This document shows positions 43,161-51,608 of a stretch of 64,000 nucleotides of DNA, piece by piece. The translations under genes and the position numbers were made by a program. This DNA is from Pseudomonas gingeri (GTDB taxonomy: Bacteria; Pseudomonadota; Gammaproteobacteria; Pseudomonadales; Pseudomonadaceae). The notes below the pieces were generated by a model. It did no database searches. It saw only the letters and a program-made list of their open reading frames with translations, and had not been told where the DNA came from. Numbering within the stretch: the first letter of the stretch is position 1; the number at the start of each line of letters is the position of its first letter. The stretch spans positions 772,639 to 836,638 of the forward strand of contig NZ_JACAOR010000001.1 in assembly GCF_013386115.1 (NCBI RefSeq), in the 5' to 3' direction.

Positions 43161-44266
43161 TGAACGCCAAGGCCGATGTACCTCATACCACCGAACCGCT
43201 GATCGAATTCAAGGGCGTGCAGAAAAGCTATGACGGCAAGTCCCTGGTCATCAAGGACCTCAACCTGGGCATCAGCCGTGGCGAGTTCCTGACCTTGCTG
43301 GGCGCCTCGGGCTCCGGCAAGACCACGACGCTGATGATGCTCGCCGGTTTCGAAACCCCGACCCGCGGCGAAATCCGCATGGGCGGCACGCCGATCCAGA
43401 AAAAGCCGGCCCATCAACGCGGCATGGGCATGGTGTTCCAGAACTACGCCCTGTTCCCCCATATGAGCGTCGAAGAAAACCTGGCCTACCCGCTGAGGAT
43501 GCGCGGCCTGAACCGCAGCGACCTGCAAACCAAGGTCAAGCGCGCCATCGACATGGTGCAACTGCATGGCATGCAGCAGCGGCGCATCACCGAACTCTCC
43601 GGCGGCCAGCAACAACGCGTGGCGCTGGCCAGGGCCATGGTCTTCGAACCGGAAATCATCCTGATGGACGAACCCCTCGGCGCCCTGGACAAGAACCTGC
43701 GCGAGCACATGCAGTACGAGATCAAGCAACTGCACAAGTCCCTGGGCGTCACCATCGTCTACGTGACCCACGACCAGAGCGAAGCGCTGACCATGTCGGA
43801 TCGGGTGGCCGTCTTCCACCAGGGCGATATCGCGCAGATCGGCTCGCCGACCGCCCTGTACGAACATCCGGAAAACGCCTATGTCGCCAACTTCATCGGC
43901 GAAAACAACGTCCTGGTCGGAACCGCCCGCAGCCTCGACAACCAGGTCTGCCAGGTGACCCTGGAGAACGGCCTGCAGGTCAGCGGCTCGGCGAAGGCCC
44001 TGAACGGTCGCCGGCCGGAGCGCGTGGAACTGGTCATCCGCCCCGAGAACATCCGCCTGGGCCCCGCCGCGGCCATGCCCTGGCAAGCCACCGTGACCGA
44101 CAGCGTCTATCTGGGCGATCACCTGCGGGTGCATCTGCGCCTGGACAACCAGCAACCGCTGATTGTGAAAGTCGCCAACAATCTCGCTTCCAAACAACTG
44201 CAACCCGGCCAGATCACTGGCTTTGACTGGAGTACCGAAGACGCCCATCTATTCGAACTGACCTGA
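43160..44266 (+). CDS. ABC transporter ATPase (PotA-like)
   Basis: A 368-residue ATPase with Walker A GASGSGKTTT (about 44-53), signature LSGGQQQRVALARA (about 143-156), Walker B ILMDEPLGALD (about 165-175) and a C-terminal TOBE domain (about 285-365). The ATG at 43160 shares a base with the preceding stop (TGATG), giving coupling; a GTG one codon earlier is equally open. It belongs to a PotABCD-type importer with the three genes downstream. Confidence 0.92.
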   Translation: MNAKADVPHTTEPLIEFKGVQKSYDGKSLVIKDLNLGISRGEFLTLLGASGSGKTTTLMMLAGFETPTRGEIRMGGTPIQKKPAHQRGMGMVFQNYALFPHMSVEENLAYPLRMRGLNRSDLQTKVKRAIDMVQLHGMQQRRITELSGGQQQRVALARAMVFEPEIILMDEPLGALDKNLREHMQYEIKQLHKSLGVTIVYVTHDQSEALTMSDRVAVFHQGDIAQIGSPTALYEHPENAYVANFIGENNVLVGTARSLDNQVCQVTLENGLQVSGSAKALNGRRPERVELVIRPENIRLGPAAAMPWQATVTDSVYLGDHLRVHLRLDNQQPLIVKVANNLASKQLQPGQITGFDWSTEDAHLFELT

Positions 44267-44306
44267 TCCCGCGCACGCCCCCAAACCCAAAGTCTCGAAA
44301 ATAACA

Positions 44307-44351
44307 ATGACCCGAGAGGCAACCATGCAAACCACTTCCGACACCGTTTAG
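44307..44351 (+). other. Tiny upstream reading frame before the binding-protein gene
   Basis: A 14-codon frame with a second in-frame ATG at 44325 ends at TAG 44349-44351 in the gap between ATPase and binding-protein genes. GAGAGG stands before the inner ATG. It could be a leader peptide or the relic of an earlier gene start. No similarity is known. Confidence 0.25.
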
Positions 44352-44415
44352 TTCGCTACTGCCCCGTTTGAACCTGGCTAATCCCTTACATCCTCAAACA
44401 GCAGGAGGGACAGAC

Positions 44416-45468
44416 ATGTCCTCGATATTCAGCCGTACCGTCCTTGTATGTTCGATTTGCGCCGCGACCTTTCTCACCAGCGAGGCCACCCTGGCCCGCG
44501 ACCTGACGGTGGTGGGATTCGGCGGTGCCACCCAGGAAGCTTTCGACAAGGCCTATTTCAAGCCCTATGCCGCGCAAAGCGGCAAGCCTGTGGTGCAGGA
44601 CACCTACGACGGCGGCATCGCCAAACAGAAAGCCATGGTCCAGGCCGGCAACCCGACGTGGGACGTGGTGCAGATGGACGAAAACGAGATGGCCCTGGCC
44701 TGTGAGCAAGGCCTGCTGGAGCCCCTCGACCAGAGCAAGCTGAGCAGCGCGGCGGATATCCCGCCGGACAAGTTCGCTCCCTGCGGCGTGGGCGCTATCG
44801 TCTGGTCGGAAGTCATGACCTATGACAACCGGAAATTCGCCAGCGACGGTCCGCAAACCTGGGCGGATTTCTGGAACGTGAAGAAATGGCCGGGCAAGCG
44901 TGGCCTGCGCAAACAGGCGCGGATGACCCTGGAAATCGCCCTGATGGCCGATGGCGTCAAGCCTGCCGAGGTCTACAGCGTACTGGCCACCAAGGCCGGG
45001 CAGGATCGCGCATTCGCCAAGCTGGATGAGATCAAGCCCTACATCCAGTGGTGGGAAACTGGCGCCCAGCCGCTTGAATGGCTGTCGTCCGGCAGTGTCG
45101 CGGTGACCGCCGCCTACAACGGCCGGATCGCCATCGCCAACCAGCAGGGCGCGCACTTCCCGCTGATCTGGAACCAGCAGCTCTACAGCATGGATTACTG
45201 GACGATCATCAAGGGCACGCCCAACCTCAAGGAGAGCTACTCGATACTCGACTACATGCTCAGTCCCAAGGCGCAGGGCGCCTTTGCCCAGGCCATTCCC
45301 TACGGCATCGTCAACGACAAGGCCCAGGCGGCACTGGACAAGCAGACCCTGGGCAGCCTGCCCACCGCCCCGGCCAACCTGGAACACGCGTTGTTGCTCA
45401 ATACCCCGTTCTGGGTCAATTACGAAGAAGACCTGATGGCCCGCTTCACCAACTGGGCGGCGAAGTAA
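44416..45468 (+). CDS. ABC transporter substrate-binding protein (PotD type)
   Basis: A 350-residue periplasmic protein with a Sec signal peptide (about 1-27, VLVCSICAATFLTSEATLA then RDLTVVGFGG). The mature part has TWDVVQMDENEMALACEQGLLEPLD and GAIVWSEVMTYDNRKF, typical of the family 1 putrescine/opine class. A strong GGAGGG ribosome site precedes the ATG at 44416; a longer frame upstream lacks one. A hairpin after the stop probably stabilises its message. It supplies the permease pair downstream. Confidence 0.92.
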   Translation: MSSIFSRTVLVCSICAATFLTSEATLARDLTVVGFGGATQEAFDKAYFKPYAAQSGKPVVQDTYDGGIAKQKAMVQAGNPTWDVVQMDENEMALACEQGLLEPLDQSKLSSAADIPPDKFAPCGVGAIVWSEVMTYDNRKFASDGPQTWADFWNVKKWPGKRGLRKQARMTLEIALMADGVKPAEVYSVLATKAGQDRAFAKLDEIKPYIQWWETGAQPLEWLSSGSVAVTAAYNGRIAIANQQGAHFPLIWNQQLYSMDYWTIIKGTPNLKESYSILDYMLSPKAQGAFAQAIPYGIVNDKAQAALDKQTLGSLPTAPANLEHALLLNTPFWVNYEEDLMARFTNWAAK

Positions 45469-45486
45469 GTCACCCCCTGCTTGAAC

Positions 45487-45513
45487 GGCGGCTTCGTGCG
45501 TGACGAAGCCGCC
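45487..45513 (+). other. Intra-operon hairpin after the binding-protein gene
   Basis: GGCGGCTTCGT (45487-45497) and ACGAAGCCGCC (45503-45513) are perfectly complementary around a five-base loop. No U-tract follows. It is probably an mRNA-stabilising or attenuating structure, giving more binding protein than permease. Confidence 0.6.
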
Positions 45514-45539
45514 GACAGAGAATTTCGAGGTCTGTCGAT

Positions 45540-46793
45540 ATGTCCGCCATGGCGCTGGATTCACTTGCAAGCGCGCATCAGAAGTCGAGTCGGCAAAAAC
45601 GACTGGTTTCCGTGATGCTGCTTTTACCCCTACTGATCTACACCGCGGTGTTCTTTGTCCTGCCCATCGGGATGATGCTCTATCGCGCGGTCAGCAATCC
45701 CGAGATGGTCCAGGCCTTTCCCCGGACCGTACAGGCGCTGGACCAGGAAAAACGCAGCGCCCCTCTGAGCGTACCCGGTGACGCCGTGTTTGCGGCCCTG
45801 GAACAGGATCTTGTCCATGTCGAGAACCTGGGCGCGGTCGGCGAAGCCGCCCGGCGCATGAACTACGAAAACAGCGGTTATCGTTTTCTCATCACCACCA
45901 CCGCCCGCCGCTACCAGTGGCAGGCCAATCAACAGCCCGTCGCCGGTGACTCCGCACGTGCCCGCCTGACCGCCATCGACCCGCGCTGGGCCACGCCCGA
46001 ACTGTGGGATGCCTTCGAACGGGCCTCCCCGGCCTATACCGCCTACTACTTGCTCAGCGCCCTGGATCTGGAGCGCACCGCCCACGGTATCCAGCGGGTC
46101 GAGCCGGACAAGCGGGTGTACCTGGACCTCACCTTCAAGACACTGAAGATCGCCTTCGTGGTCTCGCTGTTGTGCCTGGTGCTGGGGTTTCCATTTGCCG
46201 TGCTGCTGGTCAAGGCATCGCGGCCCTTCCAGGTGGTGTTGATCCTGGCGGTCATGCTGCCGTTCTGGACGTCCCTGCTGGCCAGGACCACCGCCTGGAT
46301 TGTGGTGCTGCAAGAGAAAGGCATCGTCAATACCTTCCTGATGAACCTGGGCCTGATCGATCATCCACTACCGATGATCTTCGATGCGCTGGGGGTCTAC
46401 ATCGTGATGGTGCATATCCTGCTGCCCTTCACCGTACTGCCGCTGTACAGCGTGATGAAAGGCATTCCGGCGCACTACATGCGCGCCTCGGGCTCCCTGG
46501 GGGCTCATCCAGTGCGGGGTTTCTTCCACGTCTACCTGCCCATGACGCTGACCGGAATCGGCTCCGGCACCCTGCTGACCTTTATCGTCGCGGCGGGCTA
46601 CTACGTCACGCCGACCCTGGTCGGCAGCGCGCGCGAACAGATGCTGGGCTACTTCATCGCCTTCTATACCAACACCACCGTGAACTGGGGGATGGCCTCG
46701 GCGCTGGGCCTGGTGTTGATACTCTGTGTAATGGCTATCTATCTGCTCGCGGCCCGACTGGTGGGTATCCGCCAGATCGCCGGGATCAGGTAA
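45540..46793 (+). CDS. ABC transporter permease with large periplasmic insertion (PotB-like)
   Basis: A 417-residue permease, about 120 residues longer than a usual PotB. After the first span (about 22-45) comes a polar, mostly extracytoplasmic segment of about 140 residues (46-190) before the conserved permease core. The core keeps the coupling region RASGSLGAHPVRGFFHVYLPM (about 313-333). Such long first loops occur in some opine and polyamine-type importers and may contact the binding protein. It pairs with the next gene. Confidence 0.88.
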   Translation: MSAMALDSLASAHQKSSRQKRLVSVMLLLPLLIYTAVFFVLPIGMMLYRAVSNPEMVQAFPRTVQALDQEKRSAPLSVPGDAVFAALEQDLVHVENLGAVGEAARRMNYENSGYRFLITTTARRYQWQANQQPVAGDSARARLTAIDPRWATPELWDAFERASPAYTAYYLLSALDLERTAHGIQRVEPDKRVYLDLTFKTLKIAFVVSLLCLVLGFPFAVLLVKASRPFQVVLILAVMLPFWTSLLARTTAWIVVLQEKGIVNTFLMNLGLIDHPLPMIFDALGVYIVMVHILLPFTVLPLYSVMKGIPAHYMRASGSLGAHPVRGFFHVYLPMTLTGIGSGTLLTFIVAAGYYVTPTLVGSAREQMLGYFIAFYTNTTVNWGMASALGLVLILCVMAIYLLAARLVGIRQIAGIR

Positions 46794-46806
46794 TCGGGGA
46801 ACGTCC

Positions 46807-47625
46807 ATGAATCATTTCACCCTCTGTTTCATCAGCCGCAACCTACTGCGCCTGTTCGGCATCGCCATGATCGTGTTCATGATCATGCCCTTGCTGGCGG
46901 TGGTGCCCATTTCCTTCAGCAGCGGCACGTTCCTGTCTTATCCGCTGCCGGGCCTGTCCCTGCGCTGGTACGAAAAAGTCTTCAGTGCCGGACCGTGGAT
47001 GCAGGCGCTGCGCAACAGCCTGGTCGTCGGAGTCGCCGCGACCGCGCTGGCGACCCTGCTGGGGACCTTGGCCGCGCTCGCTTTCGCCCGTCGCAACCTG
47101 CCGGGCGCGACCAACCTGCTGGCGCTGCTGATTTCCCCCATGATCATTCCGCCGGTGATTTCCGGCCTGGGCATGTACTTCCTGTTCGGCCAACTGGGCC
47201 TGACCGGCACCCTCAGCGGAATGATCCTCGCCCATACCGTGCTCGCCACGCCCTTTGTCCTGATCAACGTCGCCGCCAGCCTGCAGGGCCTGGACATGAG
47301 CCTGCTGCGCGCGGCGGCCATGTCGGGGGCGGCGCCGGTTCGGGCGTTCGTCACCATCGCCTTGCCGATCATTGCCCCCGGCGTGGTCTCCGGCGCCCTC
47401 TTCGCCTTCATGACCTCGTTCGATGAAATCGTCGTCGTGCTGTTTATCGGCGGCCCCGGCCAACGCACCTTGCCACGGCAGATGTTCGACGGCATTCGTG
47501 ACACCATCGATCCGTCGATTGTCGCGATGTCATCGTTCCTGCTGGTGGTCGGCCTCGCAGGTTTGCTGAGCACCACCTGGCTTTCCCTGCGTTCGAGCAG
47601 AACCCTCAAACAACCGGCGGCGTAA
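46807..47625 (+). CDS. ABC transporter permease (PotC-like)
   Basis: A 272-residue permease with six spans and the coupling motif RAAAMSGAAPVRAFVTIALPII (about 171-192). The conserved FDEIVVVLFIGGPGQRTLPRQMF segment (about 206-228) is typical of PotC-like proteins. It lies 13 bases behind its partner permease and 31 bases before the SDR gene. Confidence 0.92.
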   Translation: MNHFTLCFISRNLLRLFGIAMIVFMIMPLLAVVPISFSSGTFLSYPLPGLSLRWYEKVFSAGPWMQALRNSLVVGVAATALATLLGTLAALAFARRNLPGATNLLALLISPMIIPPVISGLGMYFLFGQLGLTGTLSGMILAHTVLATPFVLINVAASLQGLDMSLLRAAAMSGAAPVRAFVTIALPIIAPGVVSGALFAFMTSFDEIVVVLFIGGPGQRTLPRQMFDGIRDTIDPSIVAMSSFLLVVGLAGLLSTTWLSLRSSRTLKQPAA

Positions 47626-47656
47626 CCCAGCCCCATCCAGAACAGGAGCAACCCCT

Positions 47657-48391
47657 ATGTATATCGTCACAGGCGGGACCCAAGGCATCGGCGCCGCGAC
47701 CGTGGCTAAACTCGCCGGCCTCGGCCATCCGGTGGTCTTCAGCGGGCGCGACCAGGCATCCGGCGAGCAACTGGCCGCAAGCCTGCCCGGCTGTACCTTC
47801 GTGGCCGGGGATGTGCTGAGCGAAAGCGATTGCCGGAACGTCGTCGCCACCGCCCTGCAACTGAGTGACGGAAAGCTCTCCGGGCTGGTCAACAATGCCG
47901 GCATGTCCGGGCGCAAGGCCTTCGTCGAGACCACGCAGCAGGAGTGGGACACGCTGTTTGCGGTCAACACCCGTTCGGTATTCTTCTACACCAAGCATGC
48001 CCTGCCCGGGCTGATAGCAGGCAAAGGCGCGGTGGTGAACGTCTCCTCGATCGCCGGCAAGACCGGCGAACAAGGGCTGGCCACCTACTGTGCGAGCAAG
48101 GCCGCCCTCCTCGGGCTGACCCAGGCCCTGGCCCTGGAATATGGCGGGCAGGTACGCTTCAACGCCGTCTGCCCGGGCCAGATCGCCACCCGCATGATGG
48201 ACAAGGTGGTCAACGACGCTTCGCGGCTGGCCGCCCTGACAGCCCGAATCCCCGAGGGGCGCCTCGCCAGTCCGCAAGAGGTGGCCGAGGCCATCTACTG
48301 GCTGCTGTCACCCGCTTCCAGCTACGTGAACGGCACGACACTCACCGTGGACGGTGGGGAGACAGCTGGATTGTTGACTCCCCGGTCCTAG
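47657..48391 (+). CDS. Short-chain dehydrogenase/reductase
   Basis: A 244-residue NAD(P)-dependent oxidoreductase. It has TGGTQGIG (about 5-12), NNAG (about 79-82), the catalytic Ser in VNVSSIAGKTGEQG (about 124-137) and YCASK (about 142-146). It is the last gene of the transaminase/importer unit. It could oxidise or reduce the carbonyl product of the omega-transaminase. The Asn after SGRD-type residues in strand 2 leaves cofactor preference open. Confidence 0.9.
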   Translation: MYIVTGGTQGIGAATVAKLAGLGHPVVFSGRDQASGEQLAASLPGCTFVAGDVLSESDCRNVVATALQLSDGKLSGLVNNAGMSGRKAFVETTQQEWDTLFAVNTRSVFFYTKHALPGLIAGKGAVVNVSSIAGKTGEQGLATYCASKAALLGLTQALALEYGGQVRFNAVCPGQIATRMMDKVVNDASRLAALTARIPEGRLASPQEVAEAIYWLLSPASSYVNGTTLTVDGGETAGLLTPRS

Positions 48392-48445
48392 TCTTCGGCA
48401 GTGATCCTGGACAGGGATGTCCAAGGCGGTGCCGCCGTCAGCCGG

Positions 48446-49729
48446 TCAGATAATCGCCCCACAGAGCAAAGCCACGCCGATGGCAACCAGGGCGCTGAGT
48501 ACCGACCATTTCAAACAGAAGCGCTGCAATTCACCGACCTCGCGATTCAGCAGGCCGCTCATCAGGTAGCCGGCGGCCAGCAAGGGACTGAGTGCGTGCA
48601 CGGGCTGGCCCAGTACGGCGGCCCGGGCCACGTGCATCGGGTCGATGCCGTACTGGGCCGCGGCCTTGGCCAGCAAGGGAACGATGCCAAAGAAAAAGGC
48701 ATCGTTGGACATGAAAAATGTAAACGGCAGACTGGCAAACGCCGTGATGATCGCCAGGTGCGGGCCAGCACTGTCGGGCAGCACGGCAATAAACCGGTTC
48801 GACATGGCATCGACCATTCCGGTGCCGGTGAGAATGCCGGTAAAGGCACCGGCCGCGAAGATCAGCGCCAGCACACTCAGCACGCTGTCTGCGTGAGCCG
48901 CGATACGCCGCTTCTGGTCCTCCAGCTTCGGATAATTGATCAGCAGTGCCAGCGCGAACGCCACCATCATCAGCACAGGCAGCGGCCCCAGCCGCAACCC
49001 CATCGCCGCCACCAACGCCAGTGTCAGCGCCAGGTTGACCCAGATCAGACCGGGACGGTGGCTATCGACAGCACTGTCCGGCGTGTTATCTATCGATGAG
49101 GGGACGGCGCTTCCCTGCCAGTTCAAGCGCTTGCGCTCACGCATACCGAGCCAGCAGGCGACAACAAAGGCAAAGACCAGGCACCCCAGGATGACTGGAA
49201 TCAAGCCAACGAAAAGCACCATCGCATCCAGGTGCAATGCGCTCGCGGCGCGGGCAGTGGGACCGCCCCAGGGCACCAGGTTGATCGGACTGTTGGTCAG
49301 CAACAACAGGACCGCGATGATCAGGGGGTTCATGCCCAGGCGCAGATAAATCGGCAACAGTGCCGTCACGACCACCAGGACTGTGGTCGAGCCATCGCCA
49401 TCCAGGGATATCGCCGAGGACAGCAGCGCCGTCCCCACCGTGACCCGCAGGGGATCGTTGCCTACCGAGGCCACTACCCGCCTGATCAGCGGCTCGAACA
49501 ATCCGGCGTCGTACATGATCGCGAAGAACAAAATGGCGAACATCAGCATCATCGCCGTCGGTGCCAATTGCCTGATGCCGTCGAGCACCATGGTCCCGGC
49601 CGTGGAGCCGAAGCCACTGGCCACGGCGAACAGCACCGGGACCAGGATCAGAGCGACAATCGCGGAAAGCCGCTTGCTCATGATCAGGTACATGAATGTG
49701 ATGACCATGCCAAAACCTACCAGCGCCAT
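48446..49729 (-). CDS. CitMHS family tricarboxylate-type transporter
   Basis: A 427-residue membrane protein of the CitMHS (metal-citrate/proton symporter) family with about twelve spans. It has ISLDGDGSTTVLVVVTALLPIY (about 108-129), LLLTNSPINLVPWGGPTARAAS (about 145-166) and MSNDAFFFGIVPLLAKAAAQYG (about 338-359). It probably imports a metal-complexed tricarboxylate or similar acid. It lies 74 bases behind the DUF4387 gene and is likely co-transcribed with it and the AtuA-like gene. The ATG at 49729 was chosen by family start. Confidence 0.88.
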   Translation of the reverse strand: MALVGFGMVITFMYLIMSKRLSAIVALILVPVLFAVASGFGSTAGTMVLDGIRQLAPTAMMLMFAILFFAIMYDAGLFEPLIRRVVASVGNDPLRVTVGTALLSSAISLDGDGSTTVLVVVTALLPIYLRLGMNPLIIAVLLLLTNSPINLVPWGGPTARAASALHLDAMVLFVGLIPVILGCLVFAFVVACWLGMRERKRLNWQGSAVPSSIDNTPDSAVDSHRPGLIWVNLALTLALVAAMGLRLGPLPVLMMVAFALALLINYPKLEDQKRRIAAHADSVLSVLALIFAAGAFTGILTGTGMVDAMSNRFIAVLPDSAGPHLAIITAFASLPFTFFMSNDAFFFGIVPLLAKAAAQYGIDPMHVARAAVLGQPVHALSPLLAAGYLMSGLLNREVGELQRFCLKWSVLSALVAIGVALLCGAII

Positions 49730-49803
49730 GCCTGTATTCCTTATTGTTGTGGGAGCCAAGCCGGCACGACGCAAGCAAACGCACAGCGCCGTGCCAAGGC
49801 AGA

Positions 49804-50121
49804 TTACGCCGGGACGCTGATGGACATCAGCGGCACATATTGCTGACCGCCATAGCAGTCACTGTCACGCAGTTCGCCCTGGAAGACCGGTCGGGGAAAA
49901 GAGGCTTTTATCGCCCGCGCCTGGTCGTGGTAGACCAGGGTGATGTCTTCCTCTTTCTGCCGGTAGATCTGCGCCAGCAGCGCCTTGGTGATCGGTCGGG
50001 TCCTGTTGACGCGTTCGTAGTTGGCCTGGTTGGTGAACATCAGGTCAAAGGTCAGCACGAAGGGCCCGGCATTCTTGGAGCGCACCAGGCTGCACAATTC
50101 GGCAATGGTCGTCATGGTCAT
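49804..50121 (-). CDS. DUF4387 family protein
   Basis: A 105-residue small protein of the DUF4387 type. It has the opening TIAELCSLVRSKNAGPFVLTFDLMF and DCYGGQQYVPL near the end. It almost always accompanies an AtuA-like (DUF1446) protein, here with an ATGA overlap (50118-50121), so the two probably form one enzyme or complex. No catalytic assignment is available. It is cytosolic by absence of signal or membrane segments. Confidence 0.85.
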   Translation of the reverse strand: MTMTTIAELCSLVRSKNAGPFVLTFDLMFTNQANYERVNRTRPITKALLAQIYRQKEEDITLVYHDQARAIKASFPRPVFQGELRDSDCYGGQQYVPLMSISVPA

Positions 50122-51482
50122 ACCTCCAGCAACTTGGTTCGGAACATTTCCAGCGGATTCTCCGGCAGCAGCACATGATTGACGCTGAAGCGGTAAGTGG
50201 CGCCGCGCTCCAGTTCCGGTGGCGAAAAGGGGTAGGCGATGGTGCTGATCAAGCCTTCGTACCCGGGCACCGGCAAGTGCGCGCTGACATGACTGACAAA
50301 CTTGGCGATCTTGCTCGCCAGTTCCTGGGAGGGGGCGGTAATGGTGATAAGGATACCCACCTCGGTCGGTACGACAGCGGTCTCGACCTCCAGCGGGCCC
50401 ATCACCGCGCCGCGGCCGTAGATGCGGAAATCGATGTCGTAGTCTTCCGGACTCAGTTGACTGCCATACAGCTCGGCGATGCGTGCCCGAAAATACACCT
50501 GGGCCTTGGGCAGCAAGGCTTCAAGGGCCATGAAGATCTTGGGATCGCGAATCCCGCCGATCACCACGGTCTGGTAGCCGACCAATTGCGAGCCTTCAAG
50601 CTTCAGGCTGTAGGTCGGCGCATGATGAAAATCCGATCCGCTGACCCGCACCGTACGTGCACTGGTCGCGTAGTACACGGCGTGCTCGGTATCGACCACG
50701 CCGGAGGGCTCGGTCAACAGGAACGGGTTGCTGTTTTCATAGAGCGTATGCGCTGCGACCGACAGAGGCGTGACCTGTGCCTCCAGATCCAGCGGCTCGA
50801 TTTCAAAGTGATCGTCACGGATGTAGGCCATCAAGCCGTCAGCCGCCGGCGTGACGCAGCAGGCCGCGCCGCACTCGATGGTTTTTGCCGCGTGCCAGGT
50901 CAACCCGCGATCGGCCCCCATGCGCTCCGGCACCACGGCATACAACGCCGAGTCACTGGCACGGCCGGCCAGGATCACGTTGGCACCGGTATCCAGCGCG
51001 GCCGACAACGGCTCGGCCCCCATCATCGCCACGATGTGGCTGCTGTCGATCACCTGGTCATCCAGGTGTGGCGCAGGCACCAGGGGCTGGATCTTGCCTT
51101 GTGCCATGCGTTCCTTGAGGACTTGTGGCGACTGGTCGGCATAAATCAGCGCGAGCTTGAAATGCAGCCCCTCTTCATCGGCGATTTCCAGGGCGAGATC
51201 GGCCATCCAGTCCACCCCGATATCCCGGCCACTGGTGCCGCAAGAACCGATGATGAGCGGCACGTCCAGTGTCTGCCGGGCCAGCAGCAACAGCCGCAGG
51301 TCACGTTTGCAGGCATCCCGGGAAAGCTTGGCCTTGCCGCTGCCCAACGCGGCCGGACCGGAATCGGTGGAACCTGCGTCACAAGCAATGACATGCGGCC
51401 TCAGGGATACGCCCCGCTCCAGAGAGCTGGCCTTGAAACCAGCTCCGATCACGCCGGTGGGCGCCAATACTCTTACTTCCAC
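50118..51482 (-). CDS. Acyclic terpene utilisation AtuA-like (DUF1446) protein
   Basis: A 454-residue protein of the AtuA/DUF1446 family, named from a gene of geranyl/citronellyl degradation. It has IACDAGSTDSGPAALGSG (about 33-50), PLIIGSCGTSGRD (about 75-87), GRASDSALYAVVPERMG (about 172-188) and CGAACCVTPAADGLMAYI (about 203-220). The real reaction is unknown. There are no other atu genes nearby (no carboxylase or acyl-CoA dehydrogenase), so a terpene role is not supported. The GTG start has GGAGG six bases before it. It is the first gene of the minus-strand unit facing the HTH-citrate-synthase gene. Confidence 0.87.
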   Translation of the reverse strand: MEVRVLAPTGVIGAGFKASSLERGVSLRPHVIACDAGSTDSGPAALGSGKAKLSRDACKRDLRLLLLARQTLDVPLIIGSCGTSGRDIGVDWMADLALEIADEEGLHFKLALIYADQSPQVLKERMAQGKIQPLVPAPHLDDQVIDSSHIVAMMGAEPLSAALDTGANVILAGRASDSALYAVVPERMGADRGLTWHAAKTIECGAACCVTPAADGLMAYIRDDHFEIEPLDLEAQVTPLSVAAHTLYENSNPFLLTEPSGVVDTEHAVYYATSARTVRVSGSDFHHAPTYSLKLEGSQLVGYQTVVIGGIRDPKIFMALEALLPKAQVYFRARIAELYGSQLSPEDYDIDFRIYGRGAVMGPLEVETAVVPTEVGILITITAPSQELASKIAKFVSHVSAHLPVPGYEGLISTIAYPFSPPELERGATYRFSVNHVLLPENPLEMFRTKLLEV

Positions 51483-51502
51483 GATATGCCTCCAAGCACT
51501 GC

Positions 51503-51593
51503 CATATATTGATCAATATATGTATTGTTATGATTGTTGACAGTACGATATACAGCCATATATCAAGTGTAAATCTGGACAAGATTCATCAAC
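51503..51593. promoter_or_regulatory. Palindrome and promoter between AtuA-like and HTH-citrate-synthase genes
   Basis: A perfect 20-bp palindrome CATATATTGATCAATATATG lies at 51503-51522. A plus-strand promoter follows: TTGACA (51537-51542), 16 bases, TATATC (51559-51564). TGTAAATCTG starts a 26-base element (51568-51593), 21 of whose bases recur at 56224-56249 near the DUF1302 promoter. It is the likely operator of the HTH protein. Confidence 0.65.
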
Positions 51594-51608
51594 CTGAGAG
51601 CCCTGCCG

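Noticed and set aside
42806..44248. 480-codon minus-strand frame opposite the ABC ATPase
   Set aside because: Shadow frame; the plus strand carries Walker A, signature and Walker B motifs.
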